Source: Rheinheimera mangrovi (GTDB taxonomy: Bacteria > Pseudomonadota > Gammaproteobacteria > Enterobacterales > Alteromonadaceae). From it: a stretch of 64,000 nt of DNA. Shown here piece after piece: positions 32,110-41,075 of this stretch; the stretch's first letter is position 1, and every line of letters starts with the position of its first letter. The DNA lies in the NCBI RefSeq assembly GCF_003990335.1, contig NZ_CP034683.1, forward strand, positions 3,145,501-3,209,500, in the 5' to 3' direction. The notes under the pieces were generated by a model. The model did no database searches. It had not been told where the DNA came from and saw nothing but the letters and a program-made list of their open reading frames with translations. The position numbers and the translations under genes were made by a program.

Positions 32110-34341
32110 TTACCTTACTATTTCCATTTCCGCCAACAAATTATCAGCGTTATCAACGTAGTGCATCATCCACAACACATAGCGGATATCGACGTGAATG
32201 GCTCGGGTAATTTCCGGGTTGAAGTACCAGTCTTTGGTGATCGATTCATAAGTCGAGTCGAAGTTTAAGCCGACTAATTCGCCTTTGCCGTTCATTACGG
32301 CTGAGCCTGAGTTACCACCTGTAGTATCGGCGCTGGATAAGAAGTTGACCGGCACTGAGTTAAAGGCTTTTACTTCAGGTTTTGGGCAACTGAAAATGCC
32401 ACAGAACCATGGCTCTTTGCTTTGGGCTGCCAGGTCGGCGTAAAAGTAGCCAGCAGTTTTACCTGCCTGATAGGCATCCACCAGCTTTTGTGGTGCGTTA
32501 AAAGGGTAATCAGCCTGGCGTTTGGCGATTAAGCCCTTCACTGAAGTAAATGGTGTTTTATACACACCGTCTTTGGCCGGATAACCATCGACAGAGCCAT
32601 AAGTGATACGCAGCGTGCTGTTCGCATCAGGGTAGACTGGTTTTCCCTGAGCTTTGTTGTAGGCAATAATGGCCTGCATATAAGCTGGGCGCACTTGCGA
32701 CAACTGGCCTTTTAACTCTTTATCCTGAGCTTCTAAAGCCAGGTTTTTGTCAGAAATAGCCACGGCTATACGAATAAATGGATCTGAGCTTTGCGCAAAA
32801 TCGGCAGGTGTTTTGCCCAGCCAGGCTTTACGGCCATCAGTACTGGTTAAGCTACTTTGTGGGTAAAACGCTGTCAGTTTTTCTGCTACCTGTGCTTGTG
32901 TCATACCAGCCGTTAAACCTAAAGCGGCATCTAATTCGGCTACACGCACTGCATCAGGCTGAGCTAAATACTCTGCTAACTGTTCTGACCAAATGGCGAT
33001 ATCCATAGTTGGGTGGAAGCTTTTTTCCATCCGGGCTAAACGGCCTTCGATCATTTTTAAGTCACGTTGCTGAAAGCCCATTTCCCGCTCTGCATCCGGC
33101 TTTTGGTTTTCCTGCGCTAAGCGGTACAGCAACATAGCAGCTTGTAATAAATCGCTGCGTTTGGCGGCTTCAAAGTAATAGGTTTGCTGGGTAAAAGCCT
33201 GTTCGGCGTCTATTACCTGCTTTAATGCATCAATGCTTTGTTGGTACGGAGCGCGAGCTGCATCGGCTTTGATCCAGTCCAGCAAGGCTTTTTCCTGAGT
33301 CTCTTTAATGGCCTGTATATCTGTTACTTTAAAACCGTCCAATAAGCCCTGCAGTTTTTTCATGCGGTTATTGTGGCCTTTGACGGTAGAGGCGTATTTC
33401 ACTTTTAGATCGCCGTCAGCCGCACCTAAGCTGTCTATGGTGTTGATCATTTGCTGATAGGTTTTAACCATAGCTGGATATTGCCAGTCGGCAGCAAAAG
33501 AGATTTCATCAGCTAAACGGTAGCGGCTGGTTTGGCCAGGGTAACCTGCCAATAAAATACCATCGCCCTGACGTACACCACTGGCATTTACTTTTAAGAA
33601 GTTTTTGCTGCTGTAAGGCACGTTATCCACTGAATAAGGCGCTGGTTTGCCGTCTTTGCCAACATAACCGCGGATAAAGGTGTAATCGCCTGTATGGCGT
33701 GGGTATTCGAAGTTGTCGATATCACCACCGTAGTTGCCGACCGATTCTGACGGTGCATACACCAATCGCACATCCTGCAGCATCAGCTGTTTAATCTGGA
33801 AATACTCCATACCATGGTGAAAACTCACCACAGAGCAGCGGTAGTTTGCATCGCTTTCGCAGTCTTTAATCAGCGCTTTGCGGTTGGCTTCTATCGCTTC
33901 ATAACGTGCCTTACCCGATAAATCTGCAGCCAGAGATCCAGTAATTTGTGCAGTCACGTCCGTTACAGCTTCAGTGATATACAAACGTTCCTGTGGCCCT
34001 GCCGGTAACTCTTCAGCCATAGTTTTGGCTAAAAAGCCTTTATCAATCAGGTTATTGTCTTTGGTCGAGTTATTCTGTATCGCGTTGTATGCACAGTGGT
34101 GGTTGGTCACTACCAGGCCTTTGGGCGACACAAAAGAGGCTGAGCAATAACCCAAGCTTACAATAGCGTTCATCGGGTACTGGCTTAAATCGGCCAGCTG
34201 TTTACCTGGTATTTCAATGCCTTTGGCTGTTAATTCATTTTGTAATTCAGCAAGTTGATGTGGCTGCCATTGGCCTTCGTCGGCTTGACTGGCAAAACTG
34301 GTGGCAAGCGCTAATGCGCTTAGCAGATAGACAGATTTCAT
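32110..34341 (-). CDS. S46 family dipeptidyl-peptidase (DPP7/DPP11 type)
   Basis: A 743-residue exported serine peptidase with a signal peptide (1-20). The catalytic triad is visible: His in VVTNHHCAYNAI, Asp in DNFEYPRHTGDYTF and Ser in TGGNSGSAVMNGKGELVG near residue 680. The family removes dipeptides from the N-terminus of peptides in the periplasm. Whether it prefers acidic (DPP11) or other residues cannot be told. Length matches the family. A 63-bp tandem array lies immediately after the stop. Confidence 0.93.
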   Translation of the reverse strand: MKSVYLLSALALATSFASQADEGQWQPHQLAELQNELTAKGIEIPGKQLADLSQYPMNAIVSLGYCSASFVSPKGLVVTNHHCAYNAIQNNSTKDNNLIDKGFLAKTMAEELPAGPQERLYITEAVTDVTAQITGSLAADLSGKARYEAIEANRKALIKDCESDANYRCSVVSFHHGMEYFQIKQLMLQDVRLVYAPSESVGNYGGDIDNFEYPRHTGDYTFIRGYVGKDGKPAPYSVDNVPYSSKNFLKVNASGVRQGDGILLAGYPGQTSRYRLADEISFAADWQYPAMVKTYQQMINTIDSLGAADGDLKVKYASTVKGHNNRMKKLQGLLDGFKVTDIQAIKETQEKALLDWIKADAARAPYQQSIDALKQVIDAEQAFTQQTYYFEAAKRSDLLQAAMLLYRLAQENQKPDAEREMGFQQRDLKMIEGRLARMEKSFHPTMDIAIWSEQLAEYLAQPDAVRVAELDAALGLTAGMTQAQVAEKLTAFYPQSSLTSTDGRKAWLGKTPADFAQSSDPFIRIAVAISDKNLALEAQDKELKGQLSQVRPAYMQAIIAYNKAQGKPVYPDANSTLRITYGSVDGYPAKDGVYKTPFTSVKGLIAKRQADYPFNAPQKLVDAYQAGKTAGYFYADLAAQSKEPWFCGIFSCPKPEVKAFNSVPVNFLSSADTTGGNSGSAVMNGKGELVGLNFDSTYESITKDWYFNPEITRAIHVDIRYVLWMMHYVDNADNLLAEMEIVR

Positions 34342-34497
34342 AGGATCCCTTGGTTGTCGTTTTTATAATGCAAAAGTTCGTCGCAAATTATCCATGTTAA
34401 GCGCTCTGGTGCAACCCTGTTTAGTTCAGCGTGGGAAATTTAAGCCCAGTTGCAGACAAGATTCTTTTCTCTGACCAATTGAGCAAAAAGCGGCCTC

Positions 34498-35589
34498 ATG
34501 CTAACAATAGCGACACAAAAACAACAAGATGGACAAAAACTTATGCAAGCATGGAATGAGCGTTTTCCCCGTTTAGCGCAGCTGCATTTTGCGCAGTGGT
34601 GTTATTTACTGGCTACTGTGTTTTTTCTGCTGTTTTTGCTACTGGGTGCAGACAACGAAGTTTTCGCACAAATTGCAGCTATTTTATTGCTGCTCGCCAC
34701 AGCCAAAGAGATGTGGCAACGCTTTGCGATTTGGTGGCATAGCTTGTTGGGCAAAGCCTGTATTCTGACCTTTTATGCCATAGTGCTGAATTTCTCTTTT
34801 GCCTATGCCGAATCTATTGTCAACGGCGTGTTAGGCATAAGGCCCAATGTGGTGCCTTACAGTGTGAACTTAGCCGCGCTGTTACTGGCCCCTGCCTGGA
34901 CCTTAATCGGCAGTATGCTGACTCTACAGTTTTACTCCATGCTGCATCTGTTTAAAGTCATGTTGCTGCTGATGCTAAGGCCTTTTGGTGTGTCATCTAA
35001 ACACCTGCTGGATGACGAAGTATTTCCGGTCTGGACTTTAACAGCCCGTATTGTTTATCTGCCTGTAGTGACTGTAATTTTAGTCCTCATCTTATTTAGC
35101 TACTTCAGTGGTCATCCGGAGCAATTGTTGAATTGGAGTAACACCGGGCAACTACAACAACAGCAAAACAGCCCTGAAGCTGTGCAAAAACAAGTGACAG
35201 AAATAAAAAAACTGGAAGAAGAATTGAAGCGGCAGCAACCAAAAGGCCCTCACAGCAAAGTCCCAGAGTTTCAGGTATTTATCGATGATGGTTATCTAAT
35301 GAGCAATAGTGGTTTTAAACTGCCCACTATGTTGTGGCTAAATAAACTGGTGGCATCCTTTAACTACCATATCGAAAGTATGGGTGCGTCCAGCTGTAAA
35401 CTGACCCCACCTGAACATCTGGTGCATATTAACGACTACGAAGTACTGGTGATCACACCTGACGCTACCCAGCCTCTGGGTTATAGCTACAAAGTGCGGG
35501 TCTGTGACTCGCCGGCTTTCCCTGCAGGAGTGACAGGCCGGGCTTTACTTGCTCCTGCAGCACCTGAAACAGGAGCAGAGCAAAGATAA
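34498..35589 (+). CDS. Membrane protein with C-terminal coiled-coil and soluble domain, unknown
   Basis: A 363-residue protein. About five transmembrane helices lie in residues 30-205. A short coiled coil (EAVQKQVTEIKKLEEELKRQQ, about 230-250) and a soluble C-terminal domain of about 100 residues with a paired-Cys pattern (SSCKLTPP, VRVCDSP) follow, probably periplasmic. No family is recognised. The start has no clear ribosome site; an ATG at 34543 is an alternative. It is convergent with the POT gene, with a terminator between. Confidence 0.55.
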   Translation: MLTIATQKQQDGQKLMQAWNERFPRLAQLHFAQWCYLLATVFFLLFLLLGADNEVFAQIAAILLLLATAKEMWQRFAIWWHSLLGKACILTFYAIVLNFSFAYAESIVNGVLGIRPNVVPYSVNLAALLLAPAWTLIGSMLTLQFYSMLHLFKVMLLLMLRPFGVSSKHLLDDEVFPVWTLTARIVYLPVVTVILVLILFSYFSGHPEQLLNWSNTGQLQQQQNSPEAVQKQVTEIKKLEEELKRQQPKGPHSKVPEFQVFIDDGYLMSNSGFKLPTMLWLNKLVASFNYHIESMGASSCKLTPPEHLVHINDYEVLVITPDATQPLGYSYKVRVCDSPAFPAGVTGRALLAPAAPETGAEQR

Positions 35590-35599
35590 GCAGAAACAC

Positions 35600-35625
35600 A
35601 AAGGCCGGATCTAAACCCGGCCTTT
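35600..35625. terminator. Bidirectional terminator
   Basis: AAAGGCCGG and CCGGCCTTT form a perfect 9-bp stem with an 8-base loop between two convergent genes. The A- and T-ends serve both strands. Confidence 0.75.
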
Positions 35626-35647
35626 ATTGTTCGTCAGCTTACAATCA

Positions 35648-37240
35648 TCAATCGTTTTGCGCCTGACGGATTTGTTTATTCAGCAGTGGCGTTAAAGCAA
35701 ACATAAAGATGGCGCAGCCCACACCTACCCAACCCAGGATAGAAAACACATCGGCATAAATAGCTAAAGCAGTGCCTGTGTCTGTACCTGCAGGCATCGA
35801 AGCTAAGGTACCAAAACGACCTGCTAGCATTTCACCAAAGGCAGAAGCTAAAAACCAGACGCCCATCATTAAGCTAACCACACGGCTGACCGACAAGGTG
35901 GTAACGGCTGATAAACCTATAGGGGATAACACCATCTCACCAATTTCCAGCACCAGATAAGCCAGAATAAACCACCAGAAACCCGCTAAACCATTGGCTT
36001 CTGGGTTTAGCGCCGCATATTGCAACACAAAGTGCGCCAGGCCTGCGAATAACAAACCAAAACCAAATTTAGCAGGGGCAGACGGGTTCCAGCCTTTTTT
36101 ATCCAGCACAGGCCAAAGCCAGGCAAAAGGAATAGCTAAAGCAAAAATAAACAAAGCACCCACAGAAGTTAATTGTGAAGCGTTTGGCGTAAAGTCGCTG
36201 ACCAGCAGGTTGAAGGTGTAGCTGTTCATGACGCGGTCGGAAAACGCCAGCCAGGTGCCGTAGGTTTGTTCGTACAAACCCCAGAACACAGCGGAGATAC
36301 CAATCAGCACCATCAGCACTATCATATTGGCGCGTTCTACTTTGCTGCACTCAACAAAAATAAACTTAAACCACCAAATCAGCAGCGCTATGGTCATCAG
36401 AATAGCCACTACTTCTGTCGCGGTAATTTCAGTGCCTTCCGCCAGACCTAAAATGGCAGCCAAAGCGCCAAAGTCAAAACGGGTTTGCAGAATTTGCTGC
36501 ACCACAACAACACCAAGCAAAGCACCGAGATAAATCAGTGTTTCGCGGCGAATGCCAAAACGTTTTTCTTCCAAAAGCTCCGGACGACCAGGTTCGGCCT
36601 GACCTTGTAAATGTTTGGTTTGAGTGACAAACACCAGCCAACCTAAAATCAGGCCTATACCGGCAGAACCAAAACCATATTCCCAGCCATATTCAATACC
36701 GACCCAGCCGACAAACAAGCTGGAAATAAAGGCGCCCATATTGATGCCCATATAAAACACGGTAAAAGCTGAGTCGCGGCGTGGGTCGTTATCTTCATAT
36801 AAGCGCCCTACTATGGTAGAAATGTTTGGCTTTAAAAAACCTACGCCTACAGCCACCAATGCCAGCGACAAATACATAATTTGCACTGCAACGTTATCAA
36901 ACCCCATCTCTGGTGTAGCCGCATGACCACGATAGGCCATACCCAACATGCCCACAGCCATTAAAGCGCCACCAAAGGTCACAGCTTTGCGCATTCCCAG
37001 GTATTTATCCGCCAGCAAACCACCCACTACAGGCAGGGCATAAGCTAAACCAGCGTAAGTACCAAGCAGAATATAACCGTCGTCATCCGAAAATAAATGG
37101 TGTTTGGTCAGGTATAAAAACAACAGGGCTTTTAAGCCGTAGAAAGCAAAACGTTCCCACATTTCTGTGAAAAAGCAGACATAAAGGCCAACAGGATGGC
37201 CCAACAGCTGTCGCTGTACAGGAAGAGTTGTAGTAGTCAT
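35648..37240 (-). CDS. POT/PTR family peptide:proton symporter
   Basis: A 530-residue, 14-helix major-facilitator protein. The POT hallmarks are present: ExxERF proton-coupling motif (EMWERFAFYG, residues 26-35), LGMRKAV, FYMGINMGAFISS in the PTR2 signature region and a central LVLEIGEMVLSPIGLS. It imports di- and tripeptides using the proton gradient across the inner membrane. Close to E. coli DtpA-D in size, but which one cannot be told. Upstream lies a structured element of about 120 bp (37262-37384) that could be part of its leader. Confidence 0.92.
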   Translation of the reverse strand: MTTTTLPVQRQLLGHPVGLYVCFFTEMWERFAFYGLKALLFLYLTKHHLFSDDDGYILLGTYAGLAYALPVVGGLLADKYLGMRKAVTFGGALMAVGMLGMAYRGHAATPEMGFDNVAVQIMYLSLALVAVGVGFLKPNISTIVGRLYEDNDPRRDSAFTVFYMGINMGAFISSLFVGWVGIEYGWEYGFGSAGIGLILGWLVFVTQTKHLQGQAEPGRPELLEEKRFGIRRETLIYLGALLGVVVVQQILQTRFDFGALAAILGLAEGTEITATEVVAILMTIALLIWWFKFIFVECSKVERANMIVLMVLIGISAVFWGLYEQTYGTWLAFSDRVMNSYTFNLLVSDFTPNASQLTSVGALFIFALAIPFAWLWPVLDKKGWNPSAPAKFGFGLLFAGLAHFVLQYAALNPEANGLAGFWWFILAYLVLEIGEMVLSPIGLSAVTTLSVSRVVSLMMGVWFLASAFGEMLAGRFGTLASMPAGTDTGTALAIYADVFSILGWVGVGCAIFMFALTPLLNKQIRQAQND

Positions 37241-37261
37241 AGGGATCCGCGAATACTTTAG

Positions 37262-37384
37262 TTATTATCCCCTTCTTACTTGAAGCTGCAGCTTTGTTGA
37301 CTTCCTGCCCTCGCCCCTGCCACATAGCTGAACTATGCTCCTGGGGTCTCATGCACTTGTCGCCGCGCTGCAACTCCAATTAAT
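37262..37384 (-). repeat. Structured intergenic element upstream of the POT gene
   Basis: Read on the minus strand it contains TTGGAGTTGCAGCGCGGCGA, GAGACCCCAGGAGCATAG, a CATAG/CTATG hairpin within CCCC/GGGG and the palindrome AAGCTGCAGCTT. The wording resembles a dispersed intergenic element I remember from Alteromonadales genomes. It lies 22-144 bp upstream of the POT start. Repeat status rests on memory, not on a second copy here. Confidence 0.45.
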
Positions 37385-37616
37385 TTGGGTATTAGTCTTA
37401 GAGTCTTAAAACCGCACTATTAAAGCCGTTGCATGGTGACTCAGCAAGCTTTTCCTGCCTGCTATTGGGCAAAGCCAGCGGTGAAATTCACTACTAAATG
37501 GTGGTTTTCACTGTTCACTATCAAAGCTTAAAGCCTATCCTACTGATTTATATCAAAATTAAAACTGGCCCTGATCTTGTAACCCTTTTGGCATAAGTGA
37601 AAAAAGGAGAACGACC

Positions 37617-38027
37617 ATGAGTGCTTTAAGGCTGATATTTAATATTTTCTGGTTTGTGATGGGTGGCTTTTTAATGGGGCTGGCCTGGTGGTGTATAGGT
37701 TTACTGTGTTTTTTAAGTATTGTGTTTATTCCTTTTGGTCGCGCCTGTTTTGTTATTGGTGAAATGGCGTTTTGGCCTTTTGGCAACGAACATGTCAATC
37801 GCGAGCGCTTAAACCGCATTTCCGATATAGGCACTGGCCCTTTGGGTTTTATAGGTAATGTCATTTGGTTTGTATTTGCCGGGTTTTGGCTGGCGTTGGG
37901 CCATTTGGTGCATGCCGTGGCTTGTTTTATCACCATCATCGGCATTCCATTTGGCTTAGCCCACTTAAAACTTGCAACTTTAAGCTTGGCTCCTATAGGC
38001 AGGACAGTGGTCAACAAAGCCTATTAA
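37617..38027 (+). CDS. yccF: YccF domain membrane protein
   Basis: A 136-residue protein with two copies of the YccF domain. The repeated pattern IFNIFWFVMGGF..FIPFGRACF and VIWFVFAGFWLALGH..IIGIPFGLAHLKLA is clear. About four transmembrane segments. AAAGGAG precedes the ATG by 7 nt. The function of YccF is not known. Monocistronic with a terminator right after. Confidence 0.88.
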   Translation: MSALRLIFNIFWFVMGGFLMGLAWWCIGLLCFLSIVFIPFGRACFVIGEMAFWPFGNEHVNRERLNRISDIGTGPLGFIGNVIWFVFAGFWLALGHLVHAVACFITIIGIPFGLAHLKLATLSLAPIGRTVVNKAY

Positions 38028-38035
38028 GCTGATTG

Positions 38036-38075
38036 AGCAGTAAGAGTCATTGAGTTGGCTCTTACTGCTGTTTTT
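38036..38075 (+). terminator. Rho-independent terminator of yccF
   Basis: AGCAGTAAGAG pairs with CTCTTACTGCT over a 12-base loop and is followed by GTTTTTG. It overlaps the 3' end of the convergent Cys-rich gene. Confidence 0.8.
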
Positions 38076-38235
38076 GCTCTTGTTCCTTTTGCACCAACCA
38101 GGCTTTTTGCTGAGCTCGGTAATAATCCCAGACACAAGGGCAACAGCTGCCGCTGCCACAACAATCGCTGCTTTCTGGGGCGACCGGCTCTTCGGTGGGG
38201 ATACGCAGCCGAATACCGTCAATAGTGGTAAACAT
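38062..38235 (-). CDS. Oxidoreductase-like Cys-rich small protein
   Basis: A 57-residue protein from the ATG at 38235. The segment CCGSGSCCPCVWDYYRAQQ matches the N-terminal domain of oxidoreductase-like proteins, a short cysteine motif that probably binds metal. Its exact function is unknown. An upstream in-frame ATG at 38265 would add ten residues. It is convergent with yccF and its stop lies inside the yccF terminator. Confidence 0.65.
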   Translation of the reverse strand: MFTTIDGIRLRIPTEEPVAPESSDCCGSGSCCPCVWDYYRAQQKAWLVQKEQEQKQQ

Positions 38236-38306
38236 AAAAAACTCCGGCAAAAAAGACGGCGGCATTGTAGCATTGTCTGCCGAAAAACCATGATAGATCT
38301 GCTGCT

Positions 38307-38654
38307 ATGTCCCAACAGACTGCCTCTAAACAACAAAAAATCTGGCAAACCGTGTTACAAATTCCGGCCGGAAAAATTGCCAGTTATGGTCAGATCGCCG
38401 ATTTAGCAGGTTTACCTGGCCGCGCTCGCTTAGTCGGAAAAACACTGGGTTTAGCACCGGATGAACTGCACTTACCCTGGTACAGAGTCATGCGTTCTGG
38501 CGGTCAGCTGGCTTTTGCGGCTGGCACCCCTCAAGCCTTAGAGCAACAACAGCTGCTGCTGGCCGAAGGGGTGATAGTGCGTAATGGCCGCGTGGCCAAA
38601 GAATTCTGGTGGCAACCGGATTTGGCAGAACTGTTATTTAAACTGCAGTACTAG
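38307..38654 (+). CDS. Alkyltransferase-like protein (Atl / MGMT family)
   Basis: A 115-residue protein of the MGMT/ATL family. It retains the recognition region KIASYGQIADLAGLPGRARLVGKTLG (Tyr and Arg finger). In place of the active PCHR it reads PWYRVMRSGG, so the methyl-accepting Cys is replaced by Trp. Such proteins bind O6-alkylguanine in DNA and hand it to nucleotide excision repair, so it flags damage without repairing it. Single gene. It fits the SOS/DNA-repair neighbourhood nearby. Confidence 0.88.
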   Translation: MSQQTASKQQKIWQTVLQIPAGKIASYGQIADLAGLPGRARLVGKTLGLAPDELHLPWYRVMRSGGQLAFAAGTPQALEQQQLLLAEGVIVRNGRVAKEFWWQPDLAELLFKLQY

Positions 38655-38711
38655 CAGTCTATGACTAGGAGCCAGCATTTTAAGAATGCTTTAACGGCCA
38701 GACAACTTCAT

Positions 38712-38996
38712 TTAATGAGAGGCTAATTCCTGAAAAAACGCTGGGTTTGCCTGAATAGTAGCTAATACCTTTGCAGCTAATCCAGTTGGGTTCCGTCGTT
38801 TTGCCTCCCAACTTTTGATCGTTTCAATGCTGGTTCCAAGCGCCTTTGCCATTTCGCGCTGGGAAACATTCAGTTGCTCCCTGATCGCTTTAACATCAGC
38901 GATCTCATAGCGGGTAATACGTTCAGCAGCTTTAACACCATTCTTTATATCAACTGCTTCTTCCAAAGAGGCTTTTAACTCATCAAAAAAACTCAT
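38712..38996 (-). CDS. NadS-type HTH antitoxin
   Basis: A 94-residue protein with a Cro/C1-type helix-turn-helix: VKAIREQLNVSQREMAKALGTSIETIKSWEAKRRNPTGLAAKVL. The region SFFDELKASLEEAVDIKNG is a typical NadS start, so the ATG at 38996 is preferred over one 12 nt upstream. It overlaps the toxin gene by 14 nt. Probably binds its own promoter and neutralises the toxin. Confidence 0.85.
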   Translation of the reverse strand: MSFFDELKASLEEAVDIKNGVKAAERITRYEIADVKAIREQLNVSQREMAKALGTSIETIKSWEAKRRNPTGLAAKVLATIQANPAFFQELASH

Positions 38997-39330
38997 GTCG
39001 CACCTCATCTTTAAGTAGTTTGGTCAGTTTCTTCAGTTCTGCTTTTTCTGCATCAGTCAGATTGTCTTTGGTGTTTTTTGGGTAGGCCATCACAAGATAA
39101 ATCACCTCCTCTGTCGCAAGAAAATAAATGACTCTGGCGCCGCCGCTTTTCCCTTGCAAGCCTGTCGCCATCCTTATTTTCCTTAGACCACCTGTTTTCT
39201 GTATCAAATCACCTTTATCCGGAAACTCAATGAGTTCTTTCTGAAGCTCTTTCAATTCATCATCAGTTGCAAGCAGCTTGATCTGTCGGGTAAAGATTGG
39301 AGTTTCAATAAATTCTATTGCATGGCTCAT
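38983..39330 (-). CDS. RelE/HigB-type toxin of a type II TA pair
   Basis: A 115-residue protein of the RelE/ParE superfamily. The core reads FIETPIFTRQIKLLATDDELKELQKELIEFPDKGDLI, LRKIRMATGLQGKSGGARVIYFL and VIYLVMAYPKNTKDNLT, as in HigB-like mRNA interferases. The gene comes first in the operon with the antitoxin second, as for HigBA. The target would be ribosome-bound mRNA. Intact, so the TA pair is likely functional. Confidence 0.85.
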   Translation of the reverse strand: MSHAIEFIETPIFTRQIKLLATDDELKELQKELIEFPDKGDLIQKTGGLRKIRMATGLQGKSGGARVIYFLATEEVIYLVMAYPKNTKDNLTDAEKAELKKLTKLLKDEVRHEFF

Positions 39331-39454
39331 TGCAACATTCTTGATGAATAGCTACATAATATTCTATATAGCGTACTATGTACACCAGTCAAGTTTTTGC
39401 TGCTCAACCCATTGTTAAAACACATGGTGAGCAAAAACAGACAGCACAGCGATG

Positions 39455-40165
39455 CTATCCGGATAAGCTAAACCTACCCAGTAGTACAGTATTTTGTTGA
39501 CGCTGATACCAGTCGTTGCCGACCAGTTCCAGCTCTTCAATCAGGCAAGTACCAAAATCCACTGAAGTTAAAGCTTTGATTTTCTGCAGGAATAGCTCGG
39601 GATTTGTAGGCTGTTGGCTAAAACGTAACACCGTCATATGAGCCGTTTGGATGGTATAACGCTGGTCAATCGAATGCTGCAAAGTCGATTGACCAAAGGC
39701 AGAGCGCAGTTTTTCTCTTAACTGATTTAATTGCTGATCTTCAAAAAAGCCCTGCACCAGCACACAAGAAGGCGATGCGGTGATCCCCTGAAAATGCAGA
39801 CGAAATGGGCCTGTGTTTTTAATTGCTTGTTGTACCAATTCCACATAAGCCGCTGTATCTATTTGCGATAAGGTAAAGCCTGCATAACAGGAAATCAGTG
39901 ATAAGACCGTCAGATGTAAATCTGCCGTCGGATAATAATACTGTGCAGGTTCCAGCTGCATCAGCTCTGCGAGATTATGCTGGATTTGCTGTTTCACCTG
40001 CTCTGAAGGACGTGCCAACAAAGTGACGCCATAGCGGCGGTCCTCTATAGCAGTTAGCAGAGGGTCAGTGTCAAACTGCTGTTGTTCAAACTTCAGTAAA
40101 GACTGCTGCCATAAGGCTTGATAGTGTTGTTGCAGTTGCTGCTGCACTTGCTGCTTAGCCATCAT
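39455..40165 (-). CDS. 2H phosphoesterase / 2'-5' RNA ligase-like
   Basis: A 236-residue protein of the LigT-like 2H phosphoesterase superfamily. Both catalytic HxT motifs are present: DLHLTVLSL (about residue 84) and TAHMTVLRF (about residue 192). It may open cyclic 2',3'-phosphates of RNA or small nucleotides; the substrate is unknown. A glutamine-rich N-terminal 25 residues precede the domain. It follows the EamA gene by 7 nt and is probably co-transcribed with it. Confidence 0.75.
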   Translation of the reverse strand: MMAKQQVQQQLQQHYQALWQQSLLKFEQQQFDTDPLLTAIEDRRYGVTLLARPSEQVKQQIQHNLAELMQLEPAQYYYPTADLHLTVLSLISCYAGFTLSQIDTAAYVELVQQAIKNTGPFRLHFQGITASPSCVLVQGFFEDQQLNQLREKLRSAFGQSTLQHSIDQRYTIQTAHMTVLRFSQQPTNPELFLQKIKALTSVDFGTCLIEELELVGNDWYQRQQNTVLLGRFSLSG

Positions 40166-40172
40166 CAGTTGA

Positions 40173-41054
40173 TTAAGTAAAAGCTTTGGAGCGCAACAAC
40201 CAGCGCAGTGGTAACTGCGACACCAGCATGCCCAACAACATCAGGCCACAGCCAAACAGCGCCCTGTTGCTAAGTTCTTCGCCCAACATCAATACCCCAC
40301 CTAGAGCGGCAAACACAGTTTCTAAACTTAAGATAATGGCAGCGTGCGCCGGATGGGCATGTTTTTGTGCCATCACCTGCAAAGTGTAAGCAATACCGAC
40401 AGAGACTACACCAGCATAAAGCACCGACTTCCAGGCTAATAACGCATTGGTGACTGTTGGCGTTTCTATGCTAAAAGCCACCACCATACTCAAAGTGCCA
40501 CAGACCACAAACTGCAGACAGGCCAATAAAATAGGTGGCACTTTTTTGCTGTAGTGATCAATAGTCAGTAAATGTGCTGCCCAGAAAAAGGCGCCGATAA
40601 GCTGCAATAAGTCGCCAAAATTCACCGAAAAGTTGTCACCAACACTCAATATATACAAACCAGCCACGGCAATAGCGCAGCCCAGCCAGATATTGCCGCT
40701 GATTTTATGCCGGAGGAATATCCCCAACAGTGGCACCAGCACTATATAAAGCCCGGTAATAAAACCAGCGTTGGCGGCTGTGGTGTACAAAAGCCCAACT
40801 TGCTGCAGCGATGCGGCGATAAACAGCAAAACCCCGACTGGAACTGCGCCCCACAACAGCAGTTTCCAGTCCAGAGGCTGTAATTTGCCCTGGCGCTGAT
40901 ACCACCAAATCAAAGGCAATAAACTTAAAGCACCAATAAAAAACCGGATGCCGTTAAAGGAATAAGGCCCTAAATGCTCCATACCCAAACGCTGAGCAAC
41001 AAATCCTAAACCCCAGATTGCAGCGGCCAGCAATAACATCAGATTGGCTTGCAT
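40173..41054 (-). CDS. EamA/DMT family transporter
   Basis: A 293-residue protein with ten predicted helices in two EamA halves (IWGLGFVAQRLGMEHLGPYSFNGIRF; AYTLQVMAQKHAHPAHAAIILSLETVFAALGGVLMLGE). The typical PxxAxxxxxLEPVxAxxxG-like element is in the second half. Likely a drug/metabolite exporter of the inner membrane, substrate unknown. It lies between the MFS transporter gene upstream and the 2H phosphoesterase downstream. Confidence 0.88.
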   Translation of the reverse strand: MQANLMLLLAAAIWGLGFVAQRLGMEHLGPYSFNGIRFFIGALSLLPLIWWYQRQGKLQPLDWKLLLWGAVPVGVLLFIAASLQQVGLLYTTAANAGFITGLYIVLVPLLGIFLRHKISGNIWLGCAIAVAGLYILSVGDNFSVNFGDLLQLIGAFFWAAHLLTIDHYSKKVPPILLACLQFVVCGTLSMVVAFSIETPTVTNALLAWKSVLYAGVVSVGIAYTLQVMAQKHAHPAHAAIILSLETVFAALGGVLMLGEELSNRALFGCGLMLLGMLVSQLPLRWLLRSKAFT

Positions 41055-41075
41055 GGTGGACTCCCTGTAAAAAGC

